Shown here: in pieces, positions 10,489 through 23,297 of the stretch
Position numbering within the stretch: the first letter of the stretch is position 1
Layout of the letters: the number at the start of each line of letters is the position of its first letter
DNA from: Platerodrilus igneus
Lineage: Eukaryota > Arthropoda > Insecta > Coleoptera > Lycidae
NCBI GenBank assembly: GCA_036346225.1
Contig: JARFIW010001344.1
Location: 875,001 to 939,000, forward strand
Length of the DNA: 64,000 nt
Reading direction: 5' to 3'
Notes under the pieces: model-generated
Seen by the model: the letters and a program-made list of their open reading frames with translations, nothing else
Database searches by the model: none
What the model was told of the DNA's origin: nothing
Program-made: the position numbers and the translations under genes

Positions 10489-12620
10489 AGAATGCTGTGA
10501 AACCTACAAAGAGCCTATTAAATTAACTGGTCCGTTGACTTTCTTCTGTTAGTCGCCTCTTTACTCTTTTCCGCCTCGGCTGCTCACCTAGTTAAACCTT
10601 CATCCTCATTCATAAAAAAAACAAACACATTCCTACCACAAACATCAACGTTAGCTCTATTTACATCAATATTCACAATACATTAAAATTTCAAAATTAA
10701 AATTCAGCATAAATTTCAGTATCAGAAAATTTCAACATTAAATTTGTTATCATTTTAATGCGCATCCAGAATTAAAGTCCTTGTAGGATGCCTACTAATT
10801 AATATAACAATATATGCAGACCTGAGTCTGAGTACAAAGGGAGCATCTCTCACCCCTTTACGTTAATTAACCAGGTTCGTCTAATTGAGCTCAAAGACAT
10901 ACCCAAATTTTCATCAAGAACATAAATACTTAATACTCCTTTCTACTTAAACAAGAAAATTTCATCTTAAAATTAAAATTAGTTGTTAGTACAAATTCAC
11001 TATTGTCCATTTTAAGTAAATAAATTATAAAGTTATTCAACACACACCAAAACATCAAAAATCGAACAAAAAAGTATAAGTTACCTGAAGGTTACTGCAC
11101 TAGTGGCTTCAAAGTACATCGTCCTTGCTAATTTCACCATTCCAACTGGGTTATATTTAGGTCCTCGGATTACTGGTCGCTTTTCAAGATTTTCTCTACA
11201 CCATCATTCATCTAAAGTTGTTTCAGAGCTTCTCAGGACTCCTCTATGTATATCAAAATCTTGTTTTGTGGATCCAATCACGATTACGAATACCATTTAA
11301 TTATTAATACCCCCGAAAAATAGCAAAGAAATTCATACTTCTTTCACGTTATACGCCAAAAATGCCTACTTTTGTCTATTCATTTGTCGTTGCAAATTTG
11401 ACTAATTGGTACAGTACTCGCAATTATAACTAGACTTTATTACCTTGCATCTTCTTTTCTAAGTGCACTAAATTACTTTCATTGTAGCACGTAAAGAACA
11501 AACTGTTTTAAAGTATTAAATAATCACCAAAATATACGAGCAAACTGTTTAAATTATTCTATCAAAATCGGAAACTAAAAAGCACTGTTTAACGCATTGA
11601 ATCAAATCGAAAATCTAAGAGCACTTTTTAAAGCATCGAATAGTCAAAGTCTAAGAGAGAGAAACTCATATTAACCTGGGTATATATAGCGATTAGCCTG
11701 TCTGTCGGTTTTGTCCCCAAAACGGCCAGTTTCTAGAATTTCGTATACTATGTTCCCATCTCGACCGCCTGTGCGTCGGTTCTTATTAAATTTGCACTCG
11801 CACCAGTTAAATCTCAGAAATTTCGACACGGCTCGCAACGTCTGGGAATAACTAATTAATTTTTATACAGTTTGCCTCTTATTTTCAACCAGTCGCAACC
11901 CAGTGACGTTGCTTAACTCACGCCTTTTACTATATGTGTCTCTGTCTTGCGCATATTATCTGTCTCTATCGACCCTGTTCCTATTGGTGCAAATTGATAT
12001 TCTTTATTATCGATTATTTCAGTCCATGTGGACTGTGAAATAACCCACCTTATTAGCATTTCCCGTAACTATTATGCGACGGTTTCTCCAACATTCTCTG
12101 TAACCATTTGTTATCTGCAAATTTTACTCAGAACGATACTTTTAAATATACGCAGGTGTTCAAACATCCTACTTCTAACTACCACTTCTACGATTTGAAT
12201 ATTATTGGGTTTTTACAAGTTTTTATGGGTATTATATGTTCCTAACGGTTCAATTAACTCCAATTAAAAATAATACCCTTTAATTTTTTAGTGACTCCTA
12301 ATCAAATATTAATTATTATCTGTACATTTTGTTTAATACCGGTTACTTAAACTTGAATCAATTAATATAAATTTTGCACGTAATTTCCATTTGTTCCTTT
12401 ACTGGGAATAATTATATTACACGTTGAGCATTTTAATACTGCTTCCTTTTTTTTTATAGCAAGCGTCTTGTAAATAATTTAACTCCCTTATTTTTAATGA
12501 AACGAATGAATTTTTATGCTTCACGATTTTAATAACGCGTACTTTTTCCCAAAGCTTCTACACGGTGGTTAAAATTATTTGATGTGATTATTTACTTTTC
12601 TACCCTGGTCTAAATATGAG

Positions 12621-12622
<2 letters not shown>
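10443..12622 (-). mobile_element. 5' LTR of copy B (LTR C, 2.18 kb)
   Basis: The LTR runs from TGCTGTG at 10,443 to ATGAGTA at 12,622 and is followed directly by (TA)n. It carries the 470-bp segment (11,707-12,180) missing from LTRs A and B, but otherwise aligns closely with them. It probably represents the fuller family LTR. A (TA)n border rather than unrelated flank suggests insertion into, or co-propagation with, a TA microsatellite. Confidence 0.8.

Positions 12623-12688
<66 letters not shown>
12623..12688. repeat. (TA)n microsatellite
   Basis: Pure TA run separating LTR C from the next LTR-like unit. Confidence 0.97.
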
Positions 12689-12690
<2 letters not shown>

Positions 12691-15227
12691 GCGAATGCGT
12701 CACAAAAGATGCTTAGCCGCCCTGACAAATATAATGATGCAATGGATGCTTGCTTAATAAAAATGTGAATTCTTACCTTACTGTATCGGTTTTCTCTTCT
12801 AAATAACTCAACAACAAATATGTTGTGGATTTTACGAAAATGAAATGAAACAAAGAAATCTCAAGAAAAATTTATGAACAATCCTTTATACATTCAAAAA
12901 CAGATATCTTTACACACATTATCTAAAAAATCTACTTACACAAATGACTTCTATAAATGAAATTTACAGTTTAAGTTTAGAAAGAAACAATATCCTATCA
13001 CTACTTACGTATTAATACAATCTTCGTTTAATCCTTATTAATAATTAGAGAACTCCAAAATATTTTATATCTAAGTCACAAAATTTTATATAAAATTTTC
13101 ATGCATAACTTAAATATTCTTGTATTACCCCGTCTCAATGTAATTCATTAACGACTTCGAGCAAAAATTTTTGTAAAGGTTAAAATGTCTCGCGCTATGA
13201 ACTGAAAATTGCTAATACGAGACTGTCCATTTATACACAATTTTTTTACAAAAAATAAAAACTTATTCTAGGTTAATCTACTATTAGGTGTGAAATAAAA
13301 TTATACTTACCTTTGGATCGTCAAATTCTTGCTAATATTCTTATTTTTATGATCACATGTTTTGGTTATTTAATACTCCTTTCCATTGGAAGTAATTGCA
13401 TCGAAAGTTTTCTGGTACCAAATTTTTAGATTTCTATTTTAAATTAATCTCCACTTGTCGAAATATCTTGGCTCGGTATTGGAAAGTACTTTTTACAGAC
13501 TAAAGTAGTGCGCGACTTTGCACCAAGATACTTTATCATTTATATTGGGGCTAAATGTCGTCGTTGCATTCCATGAAATAATTATATATCAACAATCGAA
13601 TGTCGACTGACTTCTGTTTAATACTCCAATCTTAAATCCTGAATACCGAAACTAGGAATGAATCGCTCGCATTACTTCCGCATTTATATAATAAAACCCT
13701 AAATATGTAATCGTTCTTCGAAATTAGATTACATTATTGAAGATGGATCATTCTCATGATGCAATAGTTATTCACAATTTAGTGTTCTTAATTTTTAATT
13801 ACTTGTCAATTTTGAAATTTATAGTGACCATAAAATATTTTCATCCTTTATTATTTAATAAAGGTACTTATCTTTCCCAAGTTTGAACTTCTGTAATAAT
13901 TAAAGCCATTAAAACTCATTATCTTAAATGACTTTATAGTCTTTGAGTGTTATAGTGTTTTTCGAATCGACGTATATTCATCAACAGAAAATAATCAAAT
14001 GTTTTTTGCTTGTGACTTATGGCTTTGTTATGTATTAAATACCCTAAATATTATGAATTTGAAGATTTTGGAGCTGTTTGTTTTTTAATAAATATATCTA
14101 AATAAATGCAGTGTATTAGGTTTATTACATGTTATTATAAAAAGTATGAATGCAATATAGAATTTAAATTTTAGGAAAGTACAAATGTTTGTATTCTCTC
14201 CCTCTGGTACTATTTGTTTTTCAAAACAGTGTCTTACATATTAAACGATGTTCTTAAAGCAGATAACTTAACATCAAAGTTATTTAGTACTCAAAGTAAA
14301 TGAGATTCGTTTTACAGTCTGCCTAAGCAACAAAACTTATTTTAAGGATATTTTTCATAATTATTTACAGACGCATTAATAATTGCTTTAAGGTTGTACT
14401 TTGTTATTGAATTGAGTGTCAATACTATATGTATTTAAAGCGTGTTATTTCACATGACAACCTTACAAAAATATTATAAAGGGCGAAAATTAAATATTGG
14501 AAAATTTTCTCTTCGGACCTGTCCTTTCACAGAATGTGATGCTCAATAACCTCTTGAGATCTCATTATCACATCAATATATAAATATGTATACGTTGGAT
14601 TTAAGGTATCAGGTAGTTAAATTATTTGGAAACTATTCTTACACATTACATATTACACATTCTTACACGTGGCAATTAATTAAACTTTAACGGATTCATA
14701 ATGCAAATTAGATGCATTTTATAGCAAATATTTGCTTTCACAGTGAAACTTGTTTTAAGATTAAAATTAGGGTTTTAAATACAAGATTGATTCTAGTTTT
14801 TGTGTTAAATGCGTAAAGCTAGCACTATTCTATGCTATTTACAGCAAATGAATAGCATTTTTATCAAAAATGTATTGATAATTAATAAGTGAAAATAAAT
14901 AGATTTGTATTTATCTTAAACTAATTGATTTGCGTTCGCGTTAAATGCGTTTTTAAGATATCTCAAAATTAAATATTTTTACATATACGGTTTACGTTAT
15001 TTGCTACTTATTTATTATGTATTTGCAATACTCTTATATCATACAGGGTGATTACTTATACACGCGCAATTAAATTTTTTACTTGGCACCTAATGAATAA
15101 AGGTACGCTTGTATTATACAGGGCGTAGCCCTGAACTTACGGAAATTTCTATTTTTACCGATTTTATTATGTTTTAGTGAAATTTAATTTAAGAATTTAG
15201 GTTTCAATGACCCCCTTAATACGTCAA
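12689..15227 (-). mobile_element. probable solo LTR, family 2
   Basis: A (TA)n-bounded 2.5-kb segment without coding capacity. Its left end (GCGAATGCGTCAC) matches part of the PBS-module array at 25,460-25,670. Its right half (about 14,650-15,227) aligns with 26,940-27,435, sharing ATACAGGGTGATTA, TACGCGCAATT, a GCTTGTATTATACAGGGCGTA phrase and an AATGACC end. On the minus strand it would start TTGACGTATTAAGGGGG, comparable to the TGATAAGGGG start of the unit at 25,460-27,435. Assignment as LTR rests on these borders only. Confidence 0.5.
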
Positions 15228-18062
15228 TATATTTATATATATACACATAAATTGATGTGATAAAGAGTCATATAAAAGTCACTGTGACCATGTCCTGTAC
15301 ATAGAACATACTCGAGAACACCAAAAACCTTTCTAATACCTTAAATACTTATTTTTAGTGTAGAAACGCTCCGTATATTATTCTAAATGCAAAACCCTGA
15401 CACAAATGCTTTATTTATGCTGCATAATAATATATTTAGATAGTATAGTGTGCACTTAAAAATCCGTAAAAAATGAAAATCGTCCCTTGCCACTAAATAC
15501 CGTTTGAGATGCGTTCTAAAGATAATAAATATTCGTGTTGTTAATGTATTTCTCGAAACATTAATAAAAGTCTGTTCAGTTGATTATATAACAAGATTAG
15601 AAATTTCTTTTTATCAAAAGCATTTCCGCAAAACAAGAAATCGTATGTCTTAAATCAAAAATATTCATATTATAAATTTTTCAAATTTCTATATTCATTC
15701 ACAAGTAGTTCATAAATCAAGTTAAACCATAACCGTGACAGATATTTAGAACGAATAACATATTTAAACATTCCAATTAACAAGACTGTAATATGTGATA
15801 AAGCGTTTGACGACTTATAAATAAAGAGATAACGAGCAATAACAGCTATCACAGATAAGTATTTCCACACTCATTCTTTAACCTACACCAATTGAAAGAC
15901 TATAGTAAAATATTTTATGGTGTAATAAATCAATTATAGCAGCAATCTAGAGAACATAATGTATTAATCAAAACCATTCCCATTCCTGCGTGAATGAAAT
16001 CAGCATCATACAGACGTCTGTTAAAGATTCTATCATTAACTACCATTTCATCTTCAAATTAGAAAGGAATTCAAGGTATTTCAAGTGTTACTAAACCACC
16101 CACTTGTTAGTTAAGAGTTTGTAAAAAAAAATAAAGTCGACTGGCCTATACGCAAGCCATGCCTAGTGAACTCAAAACAGGCTTTGTAAGAACCTTTTGC
16201 TGAGGAATAGGAAAATCCCTATTTGACTACTTCTAGATTATACTTTGTTTCTATTATAACTTCATATTCTAATTTATAACCGCTCGCATTCTGCAATGAA
16301 GTCGTAAATAATGCATTTTTTACAAGGAGAAAGTGCAACTTCTTTTACCAGAAATATCACGAATTAACATCTGCCTACAAAACACATTTCCTTTGTTTAA
16401 AAATGTATTCATGTTACTGGAAAGATACTATCCCGGATTATGGATCTAGCAATTCTATCGCAATTTTTATATACGATGACATCTCTACAAATACAATTCT
16501 TTTAAAATCAAACTAACAAGTTGCAGAGTTCAACTATACTATCCAATTACACTGACCGCATGTAATGTATACTTGCCCAATTATGACTAGTTCCCAAAGA
16601 ACATCCAGGAATACGTTTTTAAACTCTTGAAACATTTCCAGCTTTTAGGAGACTTCGACGCTCACAATCTTTTATGGGGATAAATACACATAAATAAAAC
16701 ACCTTTAATGGGAGTATTTTACAGCTTTTCAAATACAAGTTCATATTTCATAGGTCACGTATAAACTGAGTGAATGACAATAATAAGAAAGTGCTAAAAC
16801 TAAACAAGTTTTAATTCTTGCACATTTTCAATATGACAAACTGTTTAGAAACCTTCGCCTAAGACATTTTCGTCAATAAGCCGTTTTAGTTCTTAACAAT
16901 ATTGTTGTTTGTGTGAATTATCTAACACAAATTGTTTGACAAATCGTTGATAATAATATTTTAAGGTACTATATTAAGCACATGTGTATATTTGAAGCTC
17001 TTTAGGCGGCATATTGAAAAGTATTGCACTTAGTTGAGGCATATTTAGCAAATAAAGGACTTTATAAGAAAACATTTCTCAAATATTTTTTTATTATGTG
17101 TCGTCACATCAAATAATCGTAGTTTAAAAGTTGAGCGGCTTTTTTTTTGCTGGCGAAAAATAAAAGTGTGTTTTGTTCGATCATTTTGGGGCCGCTTTTA
17201 TATTGTAGTTCTTAATTTTGTGTACATTTCATAATTAATTTCGTTTAAAATAATAAGTTGGTGTTCCATGCTGAATTAATCATATTCGTGGTCTCTTTAA
17301 TGTACGTATTTTTTTATTTATTAAAACCTCCATTTTTATAATTACAATGACAATAACAATTTGTTACAATAAAAGCCAAATCTAGATCTATATCTGCTTA
17401 CTTTTTATATCCGCATTTACAAGTACAGATCCACAGCCACCGAACATTTTTAAACTTTGCTATGTAAGCATGCGGTTGATTTAATGAATGTCGTTAATAC
17501 TATATAGAATTGCTAAATTAACTTTCATAGCTAAACGTGACGTTCTATGTATGTTGAAAATTCGATACAGTATAAGAGTATTGACCGCCATGTTTCTTTG
17601 TTCCGCTTTCCTGCGTTTAATGGTTTCTTTCGTTACAGTCTGTCTACTTGTGTCACAGCTGCATATTAATTTTTATAGTAGTTACAATTGTACCAAAACA
17701 AATTATTTAACAGAACCGCTTATGTCGAGAGAATTTAATTTTGTACTATTTGAGATTACCTTTTATACTTTGAATTTAAAACAAGCACATTAAGTGTGCA
17801 ACAACTTGCGTTCTCTGCCGTTTTCTTAATAATACCTCATCAACACAGTTTAAACCGTACAGAATGATGACAATTAATACATCATCCGTTAATTGCAAGG
17901 ATATCAATTCTCCATTATAGTTTTTTCAGATTTAAATCCTAAGTAGGGCATCGGCAGCCAAAACGATTTCGTTTAAACCGGTATGACTGAAATATTACTT
18001 CTGAAGATAATTTTTAGTTTTATGTTATCACAAGCAACTTGCAGATAACTTCTAGCTCAAGC

Positions 18063-18066
<4 letters not shown>
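15228..18066. other. unassigned AT-rich DNA
   Basis: About 2.8 kb between two (TA)n tracts. I find no recognisable domain; the longest ORF (17,488-17,793, plus, 101 codons) has no recognised motif. TTGATGTGATAA just after the left TA run recalls the LTR terminus motif but no module follows. It may be background into which the neighbouring elements inserted. Confidence 0.5.

Positions 18067-18105
<39 letters not shown>
18067..18105. repeat. (TA)n microsatellite
   Basis: Pure TA run at the left border of LTR D. Confidence 0.97.
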
Positions 18106-18107
<2 letters not shown>

Positions 18108-20242
18108 CTGTGAAACCTCTTGAATTACCTGGTCTGTTGATTTTCTTCTGTTAATCGCCTCGGCTGCTCCTCTAGATAGCTTTCATCCTCATACATAAAA
18201 AACAAACACATTCCTACCACAAACATCAACGTTAACTCTATTTACATCAATATTCAGAATACATTAAATTTTCAAATTAAATTTCAGCATAAAATTCAGT
18301 TTTAAAAGAATTTCAAGATTAATTTTATTATCACTTTAACGTGCATCCAGAATTAAAGTCCTTGTTGGATGCCTACTAATTAATATAACAATATAAGCAG
18401 ACCGGAGTCTGAGTATAAAGGAGCATCTACCACCCTTTACGTTAATTAACCAGGTTCGTCTAATTGAGCTCAAAGACATACCCAAAGTTTCATCATAATT
18501 CAGAACATCAATACTAAATACCCTTTCTACTTAAACAAGCAAATTTCATCTTAAAATTAAAATTTTATGGTTAGTACAATTTCACTAATGTCCATTTAAA
18601 GTAAATCAATTATAAAGTTATTTAACACACACAAAAATGTCAAACAAAATAGTATAATTTACCTGAAGGTTACTGTCCTCGTAGCTTCAATGTACATCGT
18701 CCCTTTAGTTAATCACACCATTCCAACAGGATTATATTTACGGCTTCTAATTCTCAACGCTTTTAAAATTTTCTCCATCACCATTTATTTAAAGTTGTTT
18801 CTGGGCTTTTCCGGAACTCATCTGTGTATATCTGACCCTGGTTTTGTGGATCCAGACACGTATTTGAACCATTTAATTATTAACACCCCCGAAAAATAGC
18901 AAAGAATTCATGCGTCTTTCACCAATATACGCCAAAACTGCCTACTTTTGTGTATACATTTGTCGTTGTAAATTTTGCTAATTGGTACAGTGATACTAAA
19001 TTTTATTACCTTGTATCTAAGTGCATTGAAGTACATTCATGTTAGCACGTAAATAACAAACTATTTTGAATCACTAAAATATACGAGCAAAATTTTAAAT
19101 TATTTTATCAAACTAAAATGCACTGTTTAACATCTTGAATCAAGTCGCGGATGTAAGAGCTTTTAACGCATCGAATAGTCAAAAGTCTAAGAGGCCGAAA
19201 TTCATATTACCACCGGTATATATAGCAAAAGCCTGTCTGTCGGTCTGTTCCCCAAAACAGACAATTCTTACGAATTTCTCATTCTATGTTCCCAGTCCGT
19301 CGCTCGCGCGTCGGTTTTACGAAATTTTCACTCGCCCCATTTAAAATCAGAAATTCTCACACGGCACGAAAACATGTCCGAGAAAACTAATTAATTTTGT
19401 ACCGAAATTGTTGTTTCTACCTTTGATATTTGCCTCCTATTTTCAACCAATTGTGACCCTCGTGACGTTGCTTAAATCACGCCTTTCACTATATGTGTCT
19501 TTGCTTGACGCATTTTCTCTTTCCTTTTCTAACCTGTTCGTATTGGTGCAAATTGATATTCTTTATTATCGATTATATTTTAGTCCATGTGGACTATCTG
19601 GGTTTAATAACCCGTATCGCACATTCTCGTGAATATTAAGCCCCGGTTTCTCCAAGATTCTTTGAAACCATTTGTTATCTACACAATTTTCGCCGTACGT
19701 GATATTTAAACTACGCAGGTGTTCAAAATAATACTAATTCTCAGAGCTTTTTAAATAAACCCTGTTTTGTATTTCGTGCTAAAGCATCTGACCGTTTCCA
19801 ATATCCTTAGAATCGACATGTTTATCTAAACAAATTAAACTGAAATTGCCTTTTAAAATACGCAGGTGTGTTCAAACATCCTACTTCTAACTAACACTTC
19901 TAGGATTTGCATTTCATTGGGTTTTTACAAGTTTCTATAGATATTATCTGTACGTTTTGTTCAATACCGGTTACTTGAAATAAAGTTAATTAAGATAAAT
20001 TTTGCACGTAATTTCCATTTGTTTAGGAATAATTACATTACACGCAGAGCTTTTTTAATACTGCTTCTTTTGATATAAAGCGTCTTGTACATGATTTAAA
20101 TCTCTTACGTTTAATGAAACTAATAAATTTTTATGCTTCACGGTTTTAATAACGCGTATTATCTAATAATATTCATTATACACGGTGATTAAAATTATTT
20201 GATGTGATTATTTAATTTTCTACCCTGGTCTAAATATGAGTA
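18106..20242 (-). mobile_element. 3' LTR of copy D (2.14 kb)
   Basis: It starts TGCTGTGAAACC right after (TA)n and ends ATGAGTA at the polypurine tract. From about 18,200 on it is nearly identical to LTR E (23,390-25,414), its partner. Its first 90 bp differ from LTR E and instead resemble the A/B/C family. It carries no PBS-like module at its end. It has a segment corresponding to 11,707-12,180 of LTR C. Confidence 0.8.
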
Positions 20243-20319
20243 TTTTTCCCCTATTTGAATACAAATAATCCCACTTATTTGAATGCAAATATTAAGCATT
20301 TAGCCCAAAAAAAAATTAC

Positions 20320-20655
20320 AAAAAAATTGCCTATCACTCTCTACCCTTATCTATCTAACTTACCTACCTTATCTCCAATTCAAAAAAAAATATTTACACC
20401 TATCCTATATCCCTATCCTATTCCTAACTCTCCCCTAATCTTCTATGAAATATCTACACTTAACCTATCTTATTTTCTTCCCACATTTACTCTTTATTCT
20501 TATCCTAAACCTATTCCTAATTATCTCCCATATTTATCCTATACCTAGCTTTATTTTCTATAAACACTTACTTCTACTCTTCTATATACACCTATTCTAT
20601 CCCTTGCTCTATATCTATACTAAAGTTCACCTATCTCTATCCTTTGTTCATCAAG
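20320..20655 (-). other. G-depleted tract, copy D
   Basis: This is the diverged equivalent of 957-1,332, again C/T/A-rich on the plus strand with TATCCTA phrases. Conservation of composition between diverged copies suggests it is an inherited part of the element. Confidence 0.65.
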
Positions 20656-21695
20656 TTATTTAAATCTAACTCTCTTCTTGACCCTCCATGTCTTTCTTCT
20701 TACCATCCTAATACTCTTTATCCCTATTTCTCCCCCTTCTATATCTATACTTAACATCTCTATTATCTCACATACAATAAACTTATCATCCCTCTTATCC
20801 TGACTCTTAAATATTACTTCTTCTTCAGTCCCTACACTTGTCTGTTTCTCATTTATTATTGTTTCCCTTTCTGCCGACAAACCAAACGATACTATTTTAC
20901 AATTATCGATTTTTCTCTCTACGGAAAATCCTACGTACCTTCTAGAATTCTTATGTAATGGAATCCGCCAGAATGAATTCCTTAAATCTACTTTATTAAA
21001 AACAAACTTGCCACTTAACCTCGTCAAAAATATTTCTGCCTTCACCTGCTCCCGATATGCTGCTTCTACTCCCACTACTTCTGCATGTTTTTGTATTAAA
21101 GCTTGAACCTCTACTCTCCTATCCTCTGGACATCTTATTGTGTTGATCTGTTTAACTTCATCATCCTCTAACTCTACTACATTAATACTAAACCCCGTGT
21201 CATCCTCTGTGACTTTATAACTGCCCTTCCATGGCACTACCCTATCATTAATCCTTATTACCTTCCGTTCCATATCTATCAAAACCCCTAACTTCATCAT
21301 ACAGTCAACACCTAAAATGCTCTGAAACTTCAGTCCAGGTACAATTACAAACTCCTGTTCACAGCTTAAACCTCCTATATCTATCCTAAGCACCACAACA
21401 CTATTTACTACAGCAAACTTCTTTTTATTTGGAGCTACTAAATGGCTACGCTTTATAGGCATAATTCTATCACAAACCTTATCCCTAATTTTGCTGACGA
21501 ATTCCTCCGATATTAAACTCGCCTCTGCCCCTGTATCAAGTAATACTTCTACATTATTCTCAAAAATTTCTAAATTAATAATTGGCAAACATAATTTTCC
21601 TCAGTTTCTGGCTCTACTTCCTCCTCAATTTTGAAAAATTCACGTGGATGTTCATATACATTTACACTGAAATCTAGTGGTCTGTCGCGTTCTAA
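20656..21695 (-). pseudogene. protease plus truncated reverse transcriptase, copy D
   Basis: A diverged copy of the A/B pol remnant. DTGAEASLIS lies near 21,500-21,545, and the RT piece with KVDLRN, IPL and YVGFSV near 20,890-21,020. The RT stops after FGLSAE as in A and B and passes into the same basic tail. In addition, about 60 bp upstream of the RT block (the QFHCPPSMD stretch of copy A) is missing. The frame is continuous from 21,588 to 20,656, but one T is missing near 21,595, so the -1 site at 21,692-21,700 no longer feeds this frame. Confidence 0.75.
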
Positions 21696-22994
21696 AAATC
21701 TTGTCCAGGTCTGTTTTCCCTACTCGGTCCTGGTCTAGCCGTCACCTCAGCGTACGTCCTAGGCGTTTCCACTCGTTCCGTGTCTGTATTAGCAGTCCCG
21801 CTCATGTCTGGTGAACTATTCATTCTGGTAGGTCCCGGTCTCGGTGCAGGTCCCTTCCTAAACTATTACTCCTAACGTATGGTCGTCTCTGTTCCCAATT
21901 CTGTCGCTGGTATCCGTAATTATTCCCCTTCTAGCATAGTTGTCCCGTCTATTGTCAAACCTAACTGTGTTGATCTGTCTTTCCCTGTTTTCCCGAGGTC
22001 GTCCACTACTTACGTCGTCGTACCTCTGCAGGTATTCCAAAACATTTCTCTGTCCACTATGTTCTGTAGTGCTACGTGCTGTCTTATGTCTACCTCGAAG
22101 TGTCGTGATAAAACTTAATAATTTGTCGGTCCGTCATTGGTGGGTTCAGTTGCTTTGCTATGCTATACTTGCGTATAGCATATTGCTCCTACTTCCTGAA
22201 AATTCTCCTTAAATTTCCTGTGATTAAGTCGTCTCGTACCTGATCTTGTCTGTGGTCACTCCAGTAGTGCTTTAGAAATTTGTTTTCAAAGTCCTGATAC
22301 GTGTCTATGTCCTGTCCTACTAAATTGTACCACGCTTCCGCATTGTCTTTTAATAAAGCCTTTATCGTATTTAGTTTAGTCTGTTCGTCAAATAAATTTC
22401 CCACTAGATTTCTTACACTATTAATAAAAATTTGTGGATTTACCCTGTTATCGCCATAAAACTTCATGTGTTGGTCTAATGATACTCCACCTGTAGAAAA
22501 TCTGGGACCTTCCCCCGTTAAATTTGACATGTTGTATTTGATACTACTAACTTAGCGTTCTACCCTGCCTAACTGATCCCTACATGAGTCTGTCACTTCA
22601 GTCATTTTTATATTAATCTCTTCTTCACAAAAAATGCGTACTTCGGACCTTAAATGTCCCATTTCCTGTCGAAGACCTGTAATATCACTCTCATTTTTTC
22701 AACCCTATTTTCAACTTCCCCATCTTTACGGTAAGACTATTTTAAATTCTGAAACTTCTTTATTCGTCTTATCTATTTTCTCACTTAGGGTTTCCTAACT
22801 CCTGTTAATGTCTCATTCATTCGGTCAAATTTCTTATTCGATTCTTCCCTAGCTCTATTAGATTCATCGCTTAGCTGTTCTAATTTTCTATTGGATTCTT
22901 CACTCATCCTCTCTAACATTCTCAATATCATCTCGTTTCCTTGATCCCCTGATTCCGTCCTCGACTGATCTCAACTGCCTCCAGCTTCTTCCAT
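21692..22994 (-). pseudogene. gag of retroelement copy D
   Basis: Same order as copies A/B: coiled coil, gag core with FLKHYW (about 22,190-22,400) and Arg-rich tail. It is broken by several frameshifts and by a stop near 22,552. The coiled-coil part is about 90 bp longer than in A/B, with an extra block of Asn/Ser/Arg heptads near 22,790-22,890. No product is possible. Confidence 0.7.
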
Positions 22995-23191
22995 TTTAGA
23001 ATTTTTCTCACACAGTGCACTATCGTCACTTCCAATTTCCACTCCTTGACTCCTTAACCACTCTTTTCTCTGCATACGTTCTAATCACTCACACACACTC
23101 TAAAATACTCTTAAATTTATACACACACAAAAACTCTCTCTCTCAGATCGCCAGTTTCCTGGAATAAAATCACAAAAATTTTATTTGGAAC

Positions 23192-23297
23192 TCGAGCCTC
23201 ACTTTTGGGTCGCCATAAACTGCTGTGATATACTCCTTTGAATGCGGGAACTGGGTCCTTTCAACAAAAAAATTCTAGTCCCACCGATTGGGCGTCA
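23192..23297 (-). other. two PBS modules, copy D
   Basis: Modules lie at 23,192-23,215 (identical in type to the first module of A/B) and 23,276-23,297 (TAGTCCCACCGATTGGGCGTCA on the plus strand, in pieces). Each is followed by TAAACTGCTGTG. The spacer between them is unrelated to the A/B spacer and about 30 bp longer. Confidence 0.65.

Noticed and set aside
17488..17793. 101-codon plus-strand ORF as a host gene
   Set aside because: No recognisable domain, no splice or promoter context, and length is expected by chance in a window of this size.
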